Assembly: GCA_964019165.1 (NCBI GenBank)
Contig: OZ025270.1
Span: 7,344,186-7,408,185, forward strand
Reading direction: 5' to 3'
From: Mastigias papua
Taxonomy: Eukaryota > Cnidaria > Scyphozoa > Rhizostomeae > Mastigiidae
Length of the DNA: 64,000 bases
Shown: positions 47,432 to 59,390 of the stretch, piece by piece
Position numbering within the stretch: the first letter of the stretch is position 1
How the letters are laid out: each line of letters begins with the position of its first letter
Notes under the pieces: model-generated
The model's input: only the letters and a program-made list of their open reading frames with translations
Told to the model about the DNA's origin: nothing
The model's database searches: none
Program-made: the position numbers and the translations under genes

Positions 47432-50400
47432 TGTGTGTGTGTGTGCGTGCGTGCGTGCGTGTGTGTGTGTGTTTGTGTGTGTGGTTTGGTAGTTGATTGG
47501 TTGATTGTGATAGCTACCAGTGACACCACTAGCTGTTATGATGTTTGGATGGGGTAAGCAGGACAGGAATTTGGAGGGATTTGGGGGCGAGGGCAAAAGG
47601 GGAAGGTCTTAGCAACCACGCTCCTTAAATGCTAGGGAAATACCTTTGTGGGCATAGAAATGGGCTTTTATCAACTGAGCATGGCGGATGGCGACACTGA
47701 TTCATGTATGACAAGCGTTGATAGTTTATATGATATTTTTACCGCATCTTTCAGGCCCGTACGCACTGGGGGGGGCAGGGGGGCTTTACCCCTATAATTC
47801 AATGAAGTATATAGCAGTATACTACGCAGTACTTTTTAATGATTTTTCAGTTGAGTTCTACCCAATCATGAAGACAGATATATGGTGTGCAGATATCTTG
47901 ATTTTGTTGTACAACAAACTGTTAACCTTTTTGCAGTGACGACACGAATGTTGAAGAGTGTCTAAGAGTTTCTGCTTTTGTAGATAGCAACCCTTTTATG
48001 GAATAGGATATTGCTCCTTTTGAGTGCATTCCATGTAGCCCATGCAAGATACCTGAGGGTAAGAAATGTCTTTTCTTCGAAGTGTTGGTAAGAGATAGTG
48101 TTGCCTCTATCATTGGTGTACATGCACGTAGTACCAAAGAGAAAAGACGGTTTAGTCTTTTCCCTTGTCGTTTTAAATCTTCAAATTTCAATGAAACTAG
48201 GTTCACTCCTTTTTTATAAGAACAATTTTATAAGACCACCAGCCTCAAAATTATTGGGAAGTTAAGAACAAATTAAGAACAAGTTGAGGCTGAAGTGCTA
48301 TCGTAAAATGTATTTTGGCACAAAGATGCATACACTGTCCAATAATGCATTAACATGTCATGTTATTCCCTTGCAAAAATAATACCTGTTTTATAGGCAT
48401 CTAATTTTGTCTTCCATATTGTCTAATGTCTAAATTGTCTACACCCCACAAATTTAAGAACAAATTAAGAACAATTCAGCCTCAAAAAGTAGAAAACATT
48501 AAGAACAGCCAGTCTGAACTTCAATTTTACTGGTTCGTATAAACAAAGAGTGCAAAGTAGCCAGTTTTATCCATCATAGCATGAAGATCAATGATGGAAA
48601 TTGCTACATTCTATTCTGCAAAAGGGCGTTTTCGACGTTCTGGAGGGCGTTACTTTGAACAATTTCGTGGGGACAAGCCCCAGACCCCCATTTTCCATTA
48701 GAACCCCTATGACAAGCCACTATTTTGGCATATACTTATGCATAACATGTAACACTCCCCTCCCGAGGAATCTAACTTGATTTCTACCTCTATGCCCCCC
48801 ATTCCAGTTTGGCTGTCTACAGGCCTGCCTTTTTAACCAGATTGTCAAAAAGTGAAGGATTATTTACAAACCCATGCAAACCAATGGCCCCACCACTAAA
48901 TTCTACAGAATGAAAGCAGATATTCTATAACTTGATATGGCATGTATCAGATATTCAATACAGTATTCATAGCGTATTAACTTACCGTAAACGATTTTGA
49001 TTTTGTACGTTTGACTCTCCACGTGGGATGTTAGTGATCCATTTTTGTAATTCAAGATGCACATTACTTTCATGAACTTGTCTTCAATTCGAATTCGACG
49101 AATTACAAAAGACATTCTTCCCACATAGCTGATTCTGTCTCGAAAACGTTCTGGAATCCCATGAGAAGGACTCTTAAAATTCAATGAGTGTTTGTCATAT
49201 TGTGCTACAATTATCTTGTAACTGGAATCACCAGGCAGCATTATTCCACAATCCAGTCGATCAAAACTTTGGCTTGATGTGTTTGGTGAGATTTGAACAA
49301 CCTCAATTTTGATATCTGCTCCCAATTCAACCTCAGAGTTTGGAACGGATATGTTCACGAAAGCAGCTTTTCCATACCCTAATTACGAGGAAAGTGGTAA
49401 GCGATTATTTTTATCAAACAATTTGAGTAGGCACAAAACTCATGCAGTTTGAGCTCCAGAATGTAGCATAGAGGCATTATATCCAAAGGCTGATATTAGG
49501 GGGTGAGGGGAGTTGCCCTAGCTAATAATTTCAATTAACAATGAACATTTTTGTGTGTGGTCACTAAAAGTGTTCCTGTGAGCTTCGCCCAGACTCCCAT
49601 AGACTGCTTGCCTTCCTTCCCACCCCTCTAATAACTTGCAAACTTTGCGTTACTGATAACAAGTGCAAGTACTTTTAACGCACAAATTTTGTATTATTCT
49701 TTTTCACCCCTTTGTGATTAAATGTGCGTATGAAAAAATAATTAATTGGTAGGTTTGAAATGAATTGAAATTAACTGTTGATTTCAAATGCAATGTGCCA
49801 TGTAAGAAAGGAACGGATCGGCACGAAATATGATTGTAATTTTCCATGAGGATGCTACCTTGCTGCCAGTGATATGACACTGTAAATCTTTGTATGCTGA
49901 ATATCAGTAATGTTTTGACATTGTGCCTTTCAAATTATAAGTTTTGTAGCTTACTTGGCGGATAACAATTACACAAGTTCTTTTATATGATTAGAAACCA
50001 GCAGTACACGGCTACTCAGACAGTTAAGAAAGTTCAGTACTGGATTTTTGAGGCCTAAGGAAGTTGGTATATGAAAATCTTTGTAGTTCAGTCAGATGTT
50101 TTAAAGACAAATTTAGAGTTGCACATTATTCCTTCCGGCTAATTTATTGAGGAATATCCCTTGATTCGTATACGAAAGAACGAAATTGACCTGATGGGCA
50201 GGCACTGAAACTATGCATGTTTTGTTGCCATGGATATAGGAAATAGAAATATAAATATAGATATATATTGTACCCTGCTTTAAAAAGGAACTTTCTTAAT
50301 AGATGTAATCTGCACAGATTGCTCTCTAAGACTGCATACGAAGGCTTAGAGCTGAACATTTTGTGTAGAACTGCACGTTAAAAGGACCCTGATTTCATTG

Positions 50401-50719
50401 TTGTTGTGTGTAACACTGTAGTATTATACAAACTCAAATATTCTCTCTCAGAAAGTCTTAAGGAAGTTTCAATACTGAGGAAACCTTGAAAAAGCTTGGA
50501 AAGTTTCAGTACTAGGGGAGAAAGTTTCCTTATAAACTAAAACAACTTATAATAGTAATATTAGTCACTGTTCAAAATTAATGGTGCAAGTTTGAAAAGG
50601 CTTAAGGCCTGTGTTCATTTTCTAAGACGAGCGTTTATATTTTATCTGAGATCATTTATAAACTAAGAAGAAAACTCACCAAATAATATGAGCAATTGTA
50701 GCACAGGGTTGATTCTCAT
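42870..50719 (-). CDS. IgSF receptor, transmembrane type (spliced, 502 aa)
   Basis: Joined exons: 50719-50680, 49378-48986, 47219-46911, 45385-45077, 43709-43401, 43018-42870. They total 1509 nt (502 residues plus stop). All introns are GT-AG in phase 1. Order: signal peptide (1-13), atypical N-terminal domain (14-144), three Ig domains (145-247, 248-350, 351-453), then a transmembrane segment and a short basic tail (454-502). It should be a plasma-membrane adhesion or recognition receptor. The tail has no tyrosine motif, so signalling would need a partner. It is a tandem paralogue of the GPI-type gene, with one more Ig exon. Overall design resembles cnidarian Alr-type receptors; homology to them is not shown here. 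A foldback of LINE fragments lies just 3'. Confidence 0.8.
43401..43709 (-). CDS. IgSF gene 2, exon 5: extra Ig domain
   Basis: 309 nt, phase 1-1: acceptor TTTACAG, donor GTAAAA. Ig domain with IKCIVTSWPAS, core Trp in IHWESS and DGKKVTCVATSSSGK. No counterpart was found in the GPI-type gene, so this exon was gained here or lost there. Its sequence mixes features of exons 3 (HWESS) and 4 (CVATS). Confidence 0.85.
43710..45076 (-). other. Intron between exons 4 and 5 of IgSF gene 2
   Basis: No exon or element recognised. A minus-strand frame at 43857-44072 is unremarkable. Confidence 0.4.
45077..45385 (-). CDS. IgSF gene 2, exon 4: Ig domain
   Basis: 309 nt, phase 1-1: acceptor ATTTTAG, donor GTAAGG. 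Ig domain with MKCIVISWPPS, core Trp in VIWEIG and DGQKVTCVATSNNGT. Counterpart of 26441-26133 in the paralogue. Confidence 0.85.
45386..46910 (-). other. Intron between exons 3 and 4 of IgSF gene 2
   Basis: Contains a tandem duplication at about 46176-46234 (unit GTAAGCTAGTTCTT...GGTAGCCGACT, ~30-bp period) and a short segment at about 45885-45920 whose inverse, around CAGTACTGGATTT and GGCCTAAGGAAG, occurs at 50035-50070. No exon seen. Confidence 0.45.
46911..47219 (-). CDS. IgSF gene 2, exon 3: Ig domain
   Basis: 309 nt, phase 1-1: acceptor CTTGCAG, donor GTAGGT. I/C2-type Ig with IECTVTGWPPS, VHWESS core Trp and DGKNVACVAVPKHGT. Closest to exon 3 of the paralogue (28590-28282). A (TG)n tract begins about 45 bp upstream. 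Confidence 0.85.
47220..48985 (-). other. Intron between exons 2 and 3 of IgSF gene 2
   Basis: Holds the (TG)n tract, a hAT-like end word CAGGCCCGTACG at about 47754 followed by G-rich sequence, repeated TTAAGAACAA words near 48265-48500, and an inverted CAGCCTCAAAA/TTGAGGCTG pair. No further exon seen. Confidence 0.4.
47266..47484. repeat. (TG)n / (TGCG)n microsatellite
   Basis: TG dinucleotides with scattered TTTG interruptions, then about nine GCGT units and TG again. It lies just upstream of the acceptor of IgSF gene 2 exon 3. On the minus strand it is CA-rich. Open frames here are artefacts. Confidence 0.95.
48986..49378 (-). CDS. IgSF gene 2, exon 2: N-terminal domain
   Basis: 393 nt, phase 1-1: acceptor TAATTAG, donor GTAAGT. 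It encodes the same divergent V-like domain as 29376-28984, with about 19 differences in 131 residues by eye. Conserved cysteines are in DCGIMLPGDSS and KVMCILNYKNG. Differences cluster in the first 30 residues, at the PERF/PKSF turn and at the C-terminal edge. Confidence 0.8.
49379..50679 (-). other. Intron 1 of IgSF gene 2
   Basis: No exon or element recognised. Repeated GAAAGTTTCAGTACT-like words occur at about 50030, 50465 and 50500. Confidence 0.4.
50680..50719 (-). CDS. IgSF gene 2, exon 1: signal peptide
   Basis: MRINPVLQLLILF plus one base, then donor GTGAGT. A short signal peptide that continues into exon 2 (GYGKAAF). Confidence 0.7.
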
Positions 50720-50798
50720 ATTTGCAAATGTCTGTATTCCCGTCAACGCGCCAATACGAATAGTCAGTTGATATAAAGCTGGAAAGAAAACAGGATTA

Positions 50799-52361
<1,563 letters not shown>

Positions 52362-52849
52362 ATGAGGGTATATATATATGACAAAATTCAATGAACCAGA
52401 ACCAGTCCTACAACTATTCAAGAATGCGGATTTCTGTCTGAAATTCACTTTATTGTTTGGAATTCAACTCAATTTGGCATATTTTGACGACATTGAAATA
52501 TGTCGTCTTAAACTGAATTCCAAACAAACAAGGGAATTGCACTTTCGGTGCTCGTTTTTGCTTGGAATTCAATTCAACGTAATGTGGACATCAACTTTGA
52601 GTCTATTTATGGTTTCTATTGGGAACTATATGGTTGCTAGGCCAATTTAATAAAAGTGATAATGTATCAGACATTTGGCATCTACAAACAGGATTATAAT
52701 TATTTACCGGAAGTAGTATATGTAAAGATTGTTGAGGATGATGACAGGGCGCAGAGATGGTAAAAATTACAAACAGAAGCCTTATCTAAATCGCCAGTCA
52801 TGTTTACTTGCGAGTAAACGGTTTTGATGATGTATTCTGTGTGCATTAA
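52362..52849 (+). repeat. Dispersed repeat R1, compact copy
   Basis: About 488 bp from TATGAGGGTATA to TCTGTGTGCATT. A reverse-complement copy occupies 59235-63342 in three pieces split by two insertions. Homology stops sharply at both ends in both copies, which defines the unit. It contains an inverted GACGACATTGAAATATGTCG and no coding capacity. No terminal inverted repeats are evident, so the class is unknown. Confidence 0.85.
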
Positions 52850-53242
52850 AAAATTACAAAGTATTTGCTTACAAAGTATTGTTATCCTGAAAGAATATCC
52901 ACAATGCTAGACGAACCTTTGACGAGTTGCAGTAACACGTGGTGGCAAAATAGAAAAAGATAGGCAAATTCCTCCTTCGAGTGCACTTGTTGACAGAACA
53001 GTCTTCTAAGAATTCTCAATTTCAAATCGATTGAAGATAAACGCTTTGTTTGTAAATCCTGCTTGTCCCGAAGTTTAAACTATGCTCACAGTGAAGACCC
53101 CAAAAGAAATTCAGAACTTCATAGGGGCGGGTCTAGCCTGAACTCTGACTGTTGTATAAAATTTGGCGTGGTCAATCATTCGCACAGTTCAGCCACACCC
53201 AGTATATAAATAAACATACATACATGCATACGTACATACATA

Positions 53243-53450
<208 letters not shown>

Positions 53451-54739
53451 GAAAGGACAGCAGAACAAACTGAGATACTAAGATTGTCATTATTTTTCCC
53501 AATATTCTCATATCTGAGAATCTATGTATGACTGGGCATGAAAATAGCAGCAACAGCACCTTTCAGTGTAAATATTTGTAATCTCATTGTATGCTAAATC
53601 TAACACTGCAGTATTGATAAGTACAGGTTTAAAATAACCTTGATCAGAGCAATATTCATCAGCATGACTCAGAGAAACATAGTGATTTCTCTTGCAAAGA
53701 ATTATAAGTTTTGAAGGTAATAGCAAATGTATTTTTCAAGCTTTTATTACCATCAGCTCTGTGTTGCTGTTCAATAACTGGATGTTTAGATTAAAAAGAT
53801 AAATTGTAAACAGATGCCTGTATGACATCATAACAAAGTAAGCAATTTTTCATTGCCAACCACTGCAACAGAAGTTGTATTATAAGCTACTAAGCAATAA
53901 ACATCTGCCATGGTTCTATAGATAAAAAGCTAATAGGTACTGATGAATGGCAGTATACTACAAAGATACAAGGCCCAATTTAACACTATACACAGATTTT
54001 ATCATAATAATGTGGCAAGCTGAGTTGCAATGAGGCACTACTTCTAAAATATTTGTATATAGATAAGCCCACGAATGCAATCTTCCAAAAACTGAATTGG
54101 AAAACATAGCACTATTTAAGTTAGCACAAAGAAATTTACACATACTTTTGCATTGAGGGTATAGTTGAGGCTGATACAAACAATAGCACTGGCAGTTGAG
54201 ATAGCAGTAAACTAATTTTTCAAAATCAAATAATAAAAGTATAAAAAACACCATCAGAGCATTTCACTGTAGGATTAAGCTACACCTCAAGTGAATAACA
54301 ATGGTCAAATACAGCTCAAAACCAAAGTTATATACTCTATGTAATTTAGCAGAACCTTCTTACTACTTGAATCCATTGTGAAAATGCTATCAAAGGAAGT
54401 AGCTTTTTGCACTGGGTGTATAACAGAACATACCATAATGCCAAGAAAGCCATATCAGATATTATACTCAAATGTAGACATTCAGCAATATTGTTTGGAG
54501 ATATAGCTACTCCCAAAAACTCCCGATGTATTTTGTTTACATTCATTAAGGTAATGATAATAATAACAAATAATAATAATAACGAATTTTTTAACAGGAT
54601 AAAAACTTTAACAATTATAAAAATTGCTGTTATCATTGTTTGTCCTGTACAAAGAAAGATGCTTAAAAAGAAAAAGAAAACATAAATATATTACAATTGC
54701 AAGTCTAAAAACAGTTTTATATTATCAACATGGTAAAAT
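53451..54739. other. Intergenic, no gene seen
   Basis: AT-rich sequence. Several small frames (53508-53726, 53958-54254, 54346-54636 minus; 54407-54685 plus) lack recognisable motifs. Confidence 0.35.
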
Positions 54740-55015
54740 CTTATACATATACATTGTTCATAATCACCCTAAAACCAAATACATAGTCAGATATCCTTGC
54801 AGTAAGTGGTAGTTCATTAAAAATCTTTGCACCCATGTAGAAGAAGCCTTTCCTCGCGTATTCAGTTCTTATCCGTGGAAGGCATACACTATATTTATTG
54901 TTCCTTGTGTTCTTGCAGTGCTTTTGATATGTAAAATATTGGCTTAAAGCATGACAGACATTGTTTTGTAGGACATTGTGTACTAACACACAGGCTCTCC
55001 TTTTGATGGCATTTA
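54740..55015 (-). pseudogene. LINE C-terminal fragment
   Basis: Minus strand: VNAIKRRACVLVHNVLQNNV, then NNKYSVCLPRIRTEYARKGF and FYMGAKIFNELPL. This matches the conserved LINE end (LPRxRT...G...FxxLPxxIR). 5'-truncated; no RT core. Confidence 0.6.
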
Positions 55016-55145
55016 CTGGTGATATAACTTCACATTGCTTAGATTCAAGCTTATTTGGATAAAACTAGGGTGAAGTAATAATTGCTGGCAATACCAAAGA
55101 CATAGGGAAAATTGCTAATGAAAGGCTTTGGACATCAAACCACAA

Positions 55146-58044
55146 AGTAGAGGTCCTTGTGTCGTACATTTGGCCTCCGCTGGATTTCTCTGCCTAAATT
55201 GATATTACAGTATAAATCGTTTGCTTGATAATTTCTCGATACACTAAAAGTGGGTGCCATTTTTTTCAGCCACTTTAAGGGTGATTTTAGGGGGCTGGAA
55301 AGTAACGGCTTGTTCGCGAGCCTCTGCGGAGGAAAAAATAATCAAAGGCATGTTTCCTAATATAACTTGGGATCAAAATTATTTTTCAGAATACTATCTG
55401 TAGATTATTTGTAACTTTTATTGTTAAATCTCCACACATACCCGTTATTTTATGAAATTTGATACTTTTTATGCCAATTTTTATCAACAAAGAGGTCTGG
55501 AACTGAGGAGCTGAAATATGTACCGCTACACCTTACCCAAATGAATGAAGTAAAGCAGAAAGACTCAGAAACATGGGAAGCTTTAGAGAAGGGAGATTTT
55601 GCAGTTGCAAGAACAGGAATTTCACTTACAGATCTGTTTCTGGATCAAGCATTAGAACAGAAGATTCGACATCTCAAAGCAGTAGGAGGAATAACCGGAA
55701 TTACCCAAAATAAAAAGCACTTGAACGATATTTCTATATCGCACCTGAGCTATCAAGGTTAACAAAAGAGTTTGAGTCTTTGCTCAGTGAAAAACAGAAT
55801 TCATTTGATTCGAGAAACGTCATCAGCTAACAGGTTCCAAGGCCACAAGAATACTCCCAAAATTCTATGGGAAATCCATTTCTAACCGAATCTCCTTTGA
55901 TGTACATTATCTCCACAATGGAAATACCAATCTCTAGCAGAGAGGATATCATATATCGAGAAGAAAAGGGCCAGAATGCATTGAACACGTTTGTGGCAAG
56001 CAGATTAGAAAAAGAAAGTGCCAGCGTCTCCATACGGGATCCAATGGTTAAGATGAAACTGAAGATGTTCAGTACATGCAACAAAGAGGTCAAATGTAAT
56101 CTAAGCGACAAAGTGGTTAAGCTGAGAGAAGATAGATCACTACTAGCAAGGTTTCTGGTCTTCCAGCAATGTCGTCCTGAACTTGGAGCGCCTTTGAAAG
56201 AAGCAATTGGACAATACAAATTCTCGTTGTTTCCCCGCTTGTTGTTCTCTTCAGATGGAATGCTTCTTTTACCGAGCGACAAAAGCTCATTTATGAAGGT
56301 AATCAAAGAATTCCCAGCACAAGATATATCTGGCATTAATATGGATAACTTGGAATCAGCTAGAACAAATTCGACTCAAATGTACGTATGTATTATCGAT
56401 GGGATGGCTGTTGTACAAAGCATCAAGAAAGGAGCGTCAATGATAACATGTCTGGACTTTGACAATTCTTCGGGCTTCTACCGGTGTTCAAGCAATAGAA
56501 CGAATGCTGCAGGGTTATACTGAAGGGAGAGTGATTTTCGATCGCTACATCAGCAATTCTTTGAAATCGCAAACAAGAGCAAAGCTTAGTGTGAATATAG
56601 AGTCAGTCAAGTTTAATATATATAGCAAGACCAATATCAAAATGGTTCTTCTAAAGACATTCCTATCAAATATAGAAACCGAATCATAGTTAGCGGGGTA
56701 TCTAGACAAAGCCCTCCTGCGAGAATATAGACTGAGCGATGCAGAGTTAATTGTTGTATATGGAACTTCATATTATGCAAGAAAGAAAACTTGTACGCTC
56801 CTGAAGTTTCTAGAAATGACCATGAACAAGCAGACACATTAGTTTCCTTGCTTGTTTTGGGGGCAATAAGCAAGGGTGATGTGGTTTGTAACGTCACCGT
56901 CTATTCTCCAGATACAGACGTCTTTCTTTTACTTCTTCACTTATTTGCAGGAAACAGCATCACCGGAGAGGTGATTTTCAAGACTGGCAAAAGCAAGCTT
57001 GAAAGGAAAATAGGCATTAATGAGCGCTGCAAATGTATTGGAACCAGCAAAGCAATGGGTCTCGCGGGACTCCACATGTTTCTGGGGCTAATTGGGAATT
57101 GGGGAGGCAAATTCCTCTGAATTTCAAAGAAGAAATGAATCAAATCGTACCTTGCTTTGCAACTGAACAGTGAAATAATTGAAGTATTTCAGCAACTTGG
57201 AGAAAGAGATGTTAACTTGGAAAGAAGTCAGCAGGTGCTCGAGAGTTTTGTGTGTTTCGTGTACTCAGCCAACACACATCAGACATCCTTACTGAATTGA
57301 GATGTGAATTGTTCAGCAAAATAAATTCAGAAAGTGAAAAGCTCCGATCAACAAAGACCACCTTTTTCCCCTCTTGAAAAGAGTAAACTGTATAGCCAAA
57401 GTAAATAAGGGATACAGAAATGCCAAAAAAACCAGTTTCCTCCACTTTCTCATAATGACTGGCGGGAACCGGAAGGCCGTTTTGCACCTTTTCAATTTAC
57501 CGAGCTTCCTGCACCACATGCTGTCATAGCCCTTGTAAAGTGTGGTTGCCAAGGATCATACATCAAAACAAGGTGTTCATGCAGTAAAACTGGTATGAAT
57601 TTCACCCCGTTATGCAAATGCGTTGAATGTGAAAATACAAAAGACTATGTTATTTCTGAAATGAACGATGTAGACGAAGAATTAAATGAAATTAAATAGT
57701 TTTTTATTCTTTGTCGTTTTGCTAGGTTTTATACCTTTTTGGGCAGTTTGATACCATCCATCCCCTCTATCGAGGTGGCAGATCTGATGAGCCTGAGCTA
57801 TAACAGTCTTCCTGAATCCATTCCTGGAGCAATAGTAAGAATGCCGTTTCCAGCCAGAACAATTTGCTCCTCCGCAGGGGCTCTTATTTTGAACAGAAGT
57901 TTTCCGGTCCCCTAAAATTACCCTTAAACTTGGTGAAAAAATGGCTCCCACCTTTATCCCATAAAGAAACCCTCAAAAAAGTGATTCATTCAAAAAAACA
58001 ATTTAGGCAGAGAAATCCAGCTGGAGTACACAAAAACCTCTACT
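55146..58044. mobile_element. Element with ~180-bp inverted repeats around a nuclease-like/CXC gene
   Basis: Left arm 55146-55333 and right arm 57868-58044 are inverted copies sharing GTAGAGGTYYTTGTGT at the outer end, then GCTGGATTTCTCTGCCTAAA, a GTGGGWGCCATTTTTT block, TTTAAGGGTRATTTTAGGGG and CTGCGGAGGA at the inner end. Between them is the pseudogene 55541-57699. The arrangement is that of a DNA transposon with long TIRs. No target duplication was identified, and a hAT-like MITE follows 40 bp to the right. Superfamily unknown. Confidence 0.65.
55541..57699 (+). pseudogene. Broken nuclease-like/CXC gene (multi-copy family)
   Basis: Recognised from memory as a large family abundant in corals, sponges and molluscs, with no settled name I can give. 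Blocks in family order: LEKGDFAVARTGISLTDLF and GGITGIT (55541-55762); DPMVKMKLKMFST and QCRPELGAPLKE (55867-56523); IIDGMAVVQSIKKG (about 56395); VIFDRYISNSLKSQTRAK (about 56530); HEQADT (about 56820) and YSPDTDVFLLL (about 56900), acidic motifs like those of PIN/FEN-type nucleases; GLHMFLGL and NWGGKF; then CGCQGSYIKTRC and SCSKTGMNF, a CXC-type zinc module (57541-57640), ending with TAG at 57697. Frame changes 2-1-2-1, a stop at 56687 and later stops break it. The nuclease reading is inferred. Confidence 0.6.
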
Positions 58045-58083
58045 AACAGAGCAATTAACAGTTATGTTCAACTTAGCTGACGT

Positions 58084-58418
58084 CAAGCCCGTAGCTAGAC
58101 CTGTGCTTCAGGGGTGGCAAAATTGTCTTGGGAAATCATGTGACACAAAATCTGAGAGCCTATTTCAGACTTATTTGCTATCTTTTTGCTATCACAATTG
58201 TCAAAATCAAACTGGTAAATGTGTGCGCAAGGAAAGACTGGACTGTCTCGGAAAGGCCAAAATTGAGATCAGCCAAACTTTACGAGATATCTCCTTAGCT
58301 ACAAGAAAGAACAATAATAAAGAACTTCAGAAAAATTTCCAGGGGTGGCAAAAAGCTGGCAGCCTATAATACTGGGGTGGCATTTGCCACCCTATGCCAC
58401 CCCATAGCTACGGGCCTG
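58084..58418. mobile_element. hAT-like MITE with perfect 8-bp TSD
   Basis: 335 bp with ends CAAGCCCGTAGCTA and TAGCTACGGGCCTG, G-rich GGGGTGGCA arms, and perfect flanking GCTGACGT (58076-58083 and 58419-58426). An 8-bp duplication and CARGCCCGTAGC ends fit hAT. An internal 101-codon frame (58064-58369) is not a gene. Confidence 0.9.
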
Positions 58419-58426
58419 GCTGACGT

Positions 58427-59234
58427 TAGTAGGATGAGCATATTAAATAGAATATTGACACTTACTTGACAGACTTGCGATTTTCTGATCTAACATGTTG
58501 AGCTTATATTCACAATTCTTGATCTCTGTTAGCTTGCAACCGTTGCATAGTGCTTCAGAAATTTCTGGTAATAGATCGGAGTTACAGCGAGCAGCCATTT
58601 TACAAGATTGTGAAGCCATGCTGCAGTGAGCCTCGTTTTAAGATTTATTCCGGTCAGTCCATGGTTTCTTACTTCATGATATTTTTTGCTGTTCAAAATA
58701 CCACCGTGGCTCGCGCCAGAACCTTAGCTACTTCATCTGAGCTTATGATTGGTGCAGGAGCAAAATTTGAAATTGTAATGTTGCTCGCCGTGGCTCGCGC
58801 CAAAACTTGGATGTAAATGCGAAGTTCTGATTGGTAGAGAGCTAGAATTTGAACTTAATATATGTTGCTCACCTTGGCTCTCGCCACAGAAAAGCTCTGC
58901 AAAACATGGACTACTGTGGCTCCCGCCCGTTTTTGAAATATGAATTTCTTGTTAACTCACTGGTTGTTCTACCCTACAATACTGCATCTGATTGGCTTAA
59001 AATTGAAAACTAATCCATTCCCTTAATCGTTCCATGATAAGCTTGGGTACGAAGAGGAAGGGAACTAATGACTTCAAAAGCATTGATATCATTACTTTCA
59101 TTTCGCATTTAGGTACTGAAGGTAGACCTAATAAATATGGTACTTGAAATCTGACTGTCGCTTAAGCGACGCTCGCAACCCCCTAGATCCGCCCCTGACT
59201 TCATGAACCCAAAAAAGTAAATGCAAAATGCCCA
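58427..59234. other. Intergenic, no gene seen
   Basis: Three spaced words of the type GTGGCTCGCGCCA (about 58708, 58791, 58920) form a loose repeat. Otherwise nothing recognisable. Confidence 0.35.
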
Positions 59235-59390
59235 CAGAATACATCGTCAAAGCCGTTTACTCGCAAGTAAACATGACTGGCGATTTAGATAAGGCTTCTG
59301 TTTGTAATTTTTACCATCTCTGCGCCCTGTCATCATCCTCAACAATCTTCACCTATACTACTTCCGGTAAATAATTATAATCCTGTCTGT
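59235..59390 (-). repeat. Dispersed repeat R1, reverse copy, piece 1
   Basis: Reverse complement of about 52690-52849 (shared GTTTACTTGCGAGTAAACGG and GATGATGACAGGGCGCAGAG). Its right edge is the insertion point of the element at 59391. Confidence 0.85.

Noticed and set aside
47754..48832. hAT element with ends CAGGCCCGTACG and CAGGCCTG
   Set aside because: The ends match weakly and the 8-bp flanks do not match, so the boundaries cannot be supported.
58064..58369. 101-codon protein
   Set aside because: Lies almost entirely inside a hAT-like MITE with a perfect target duplication.
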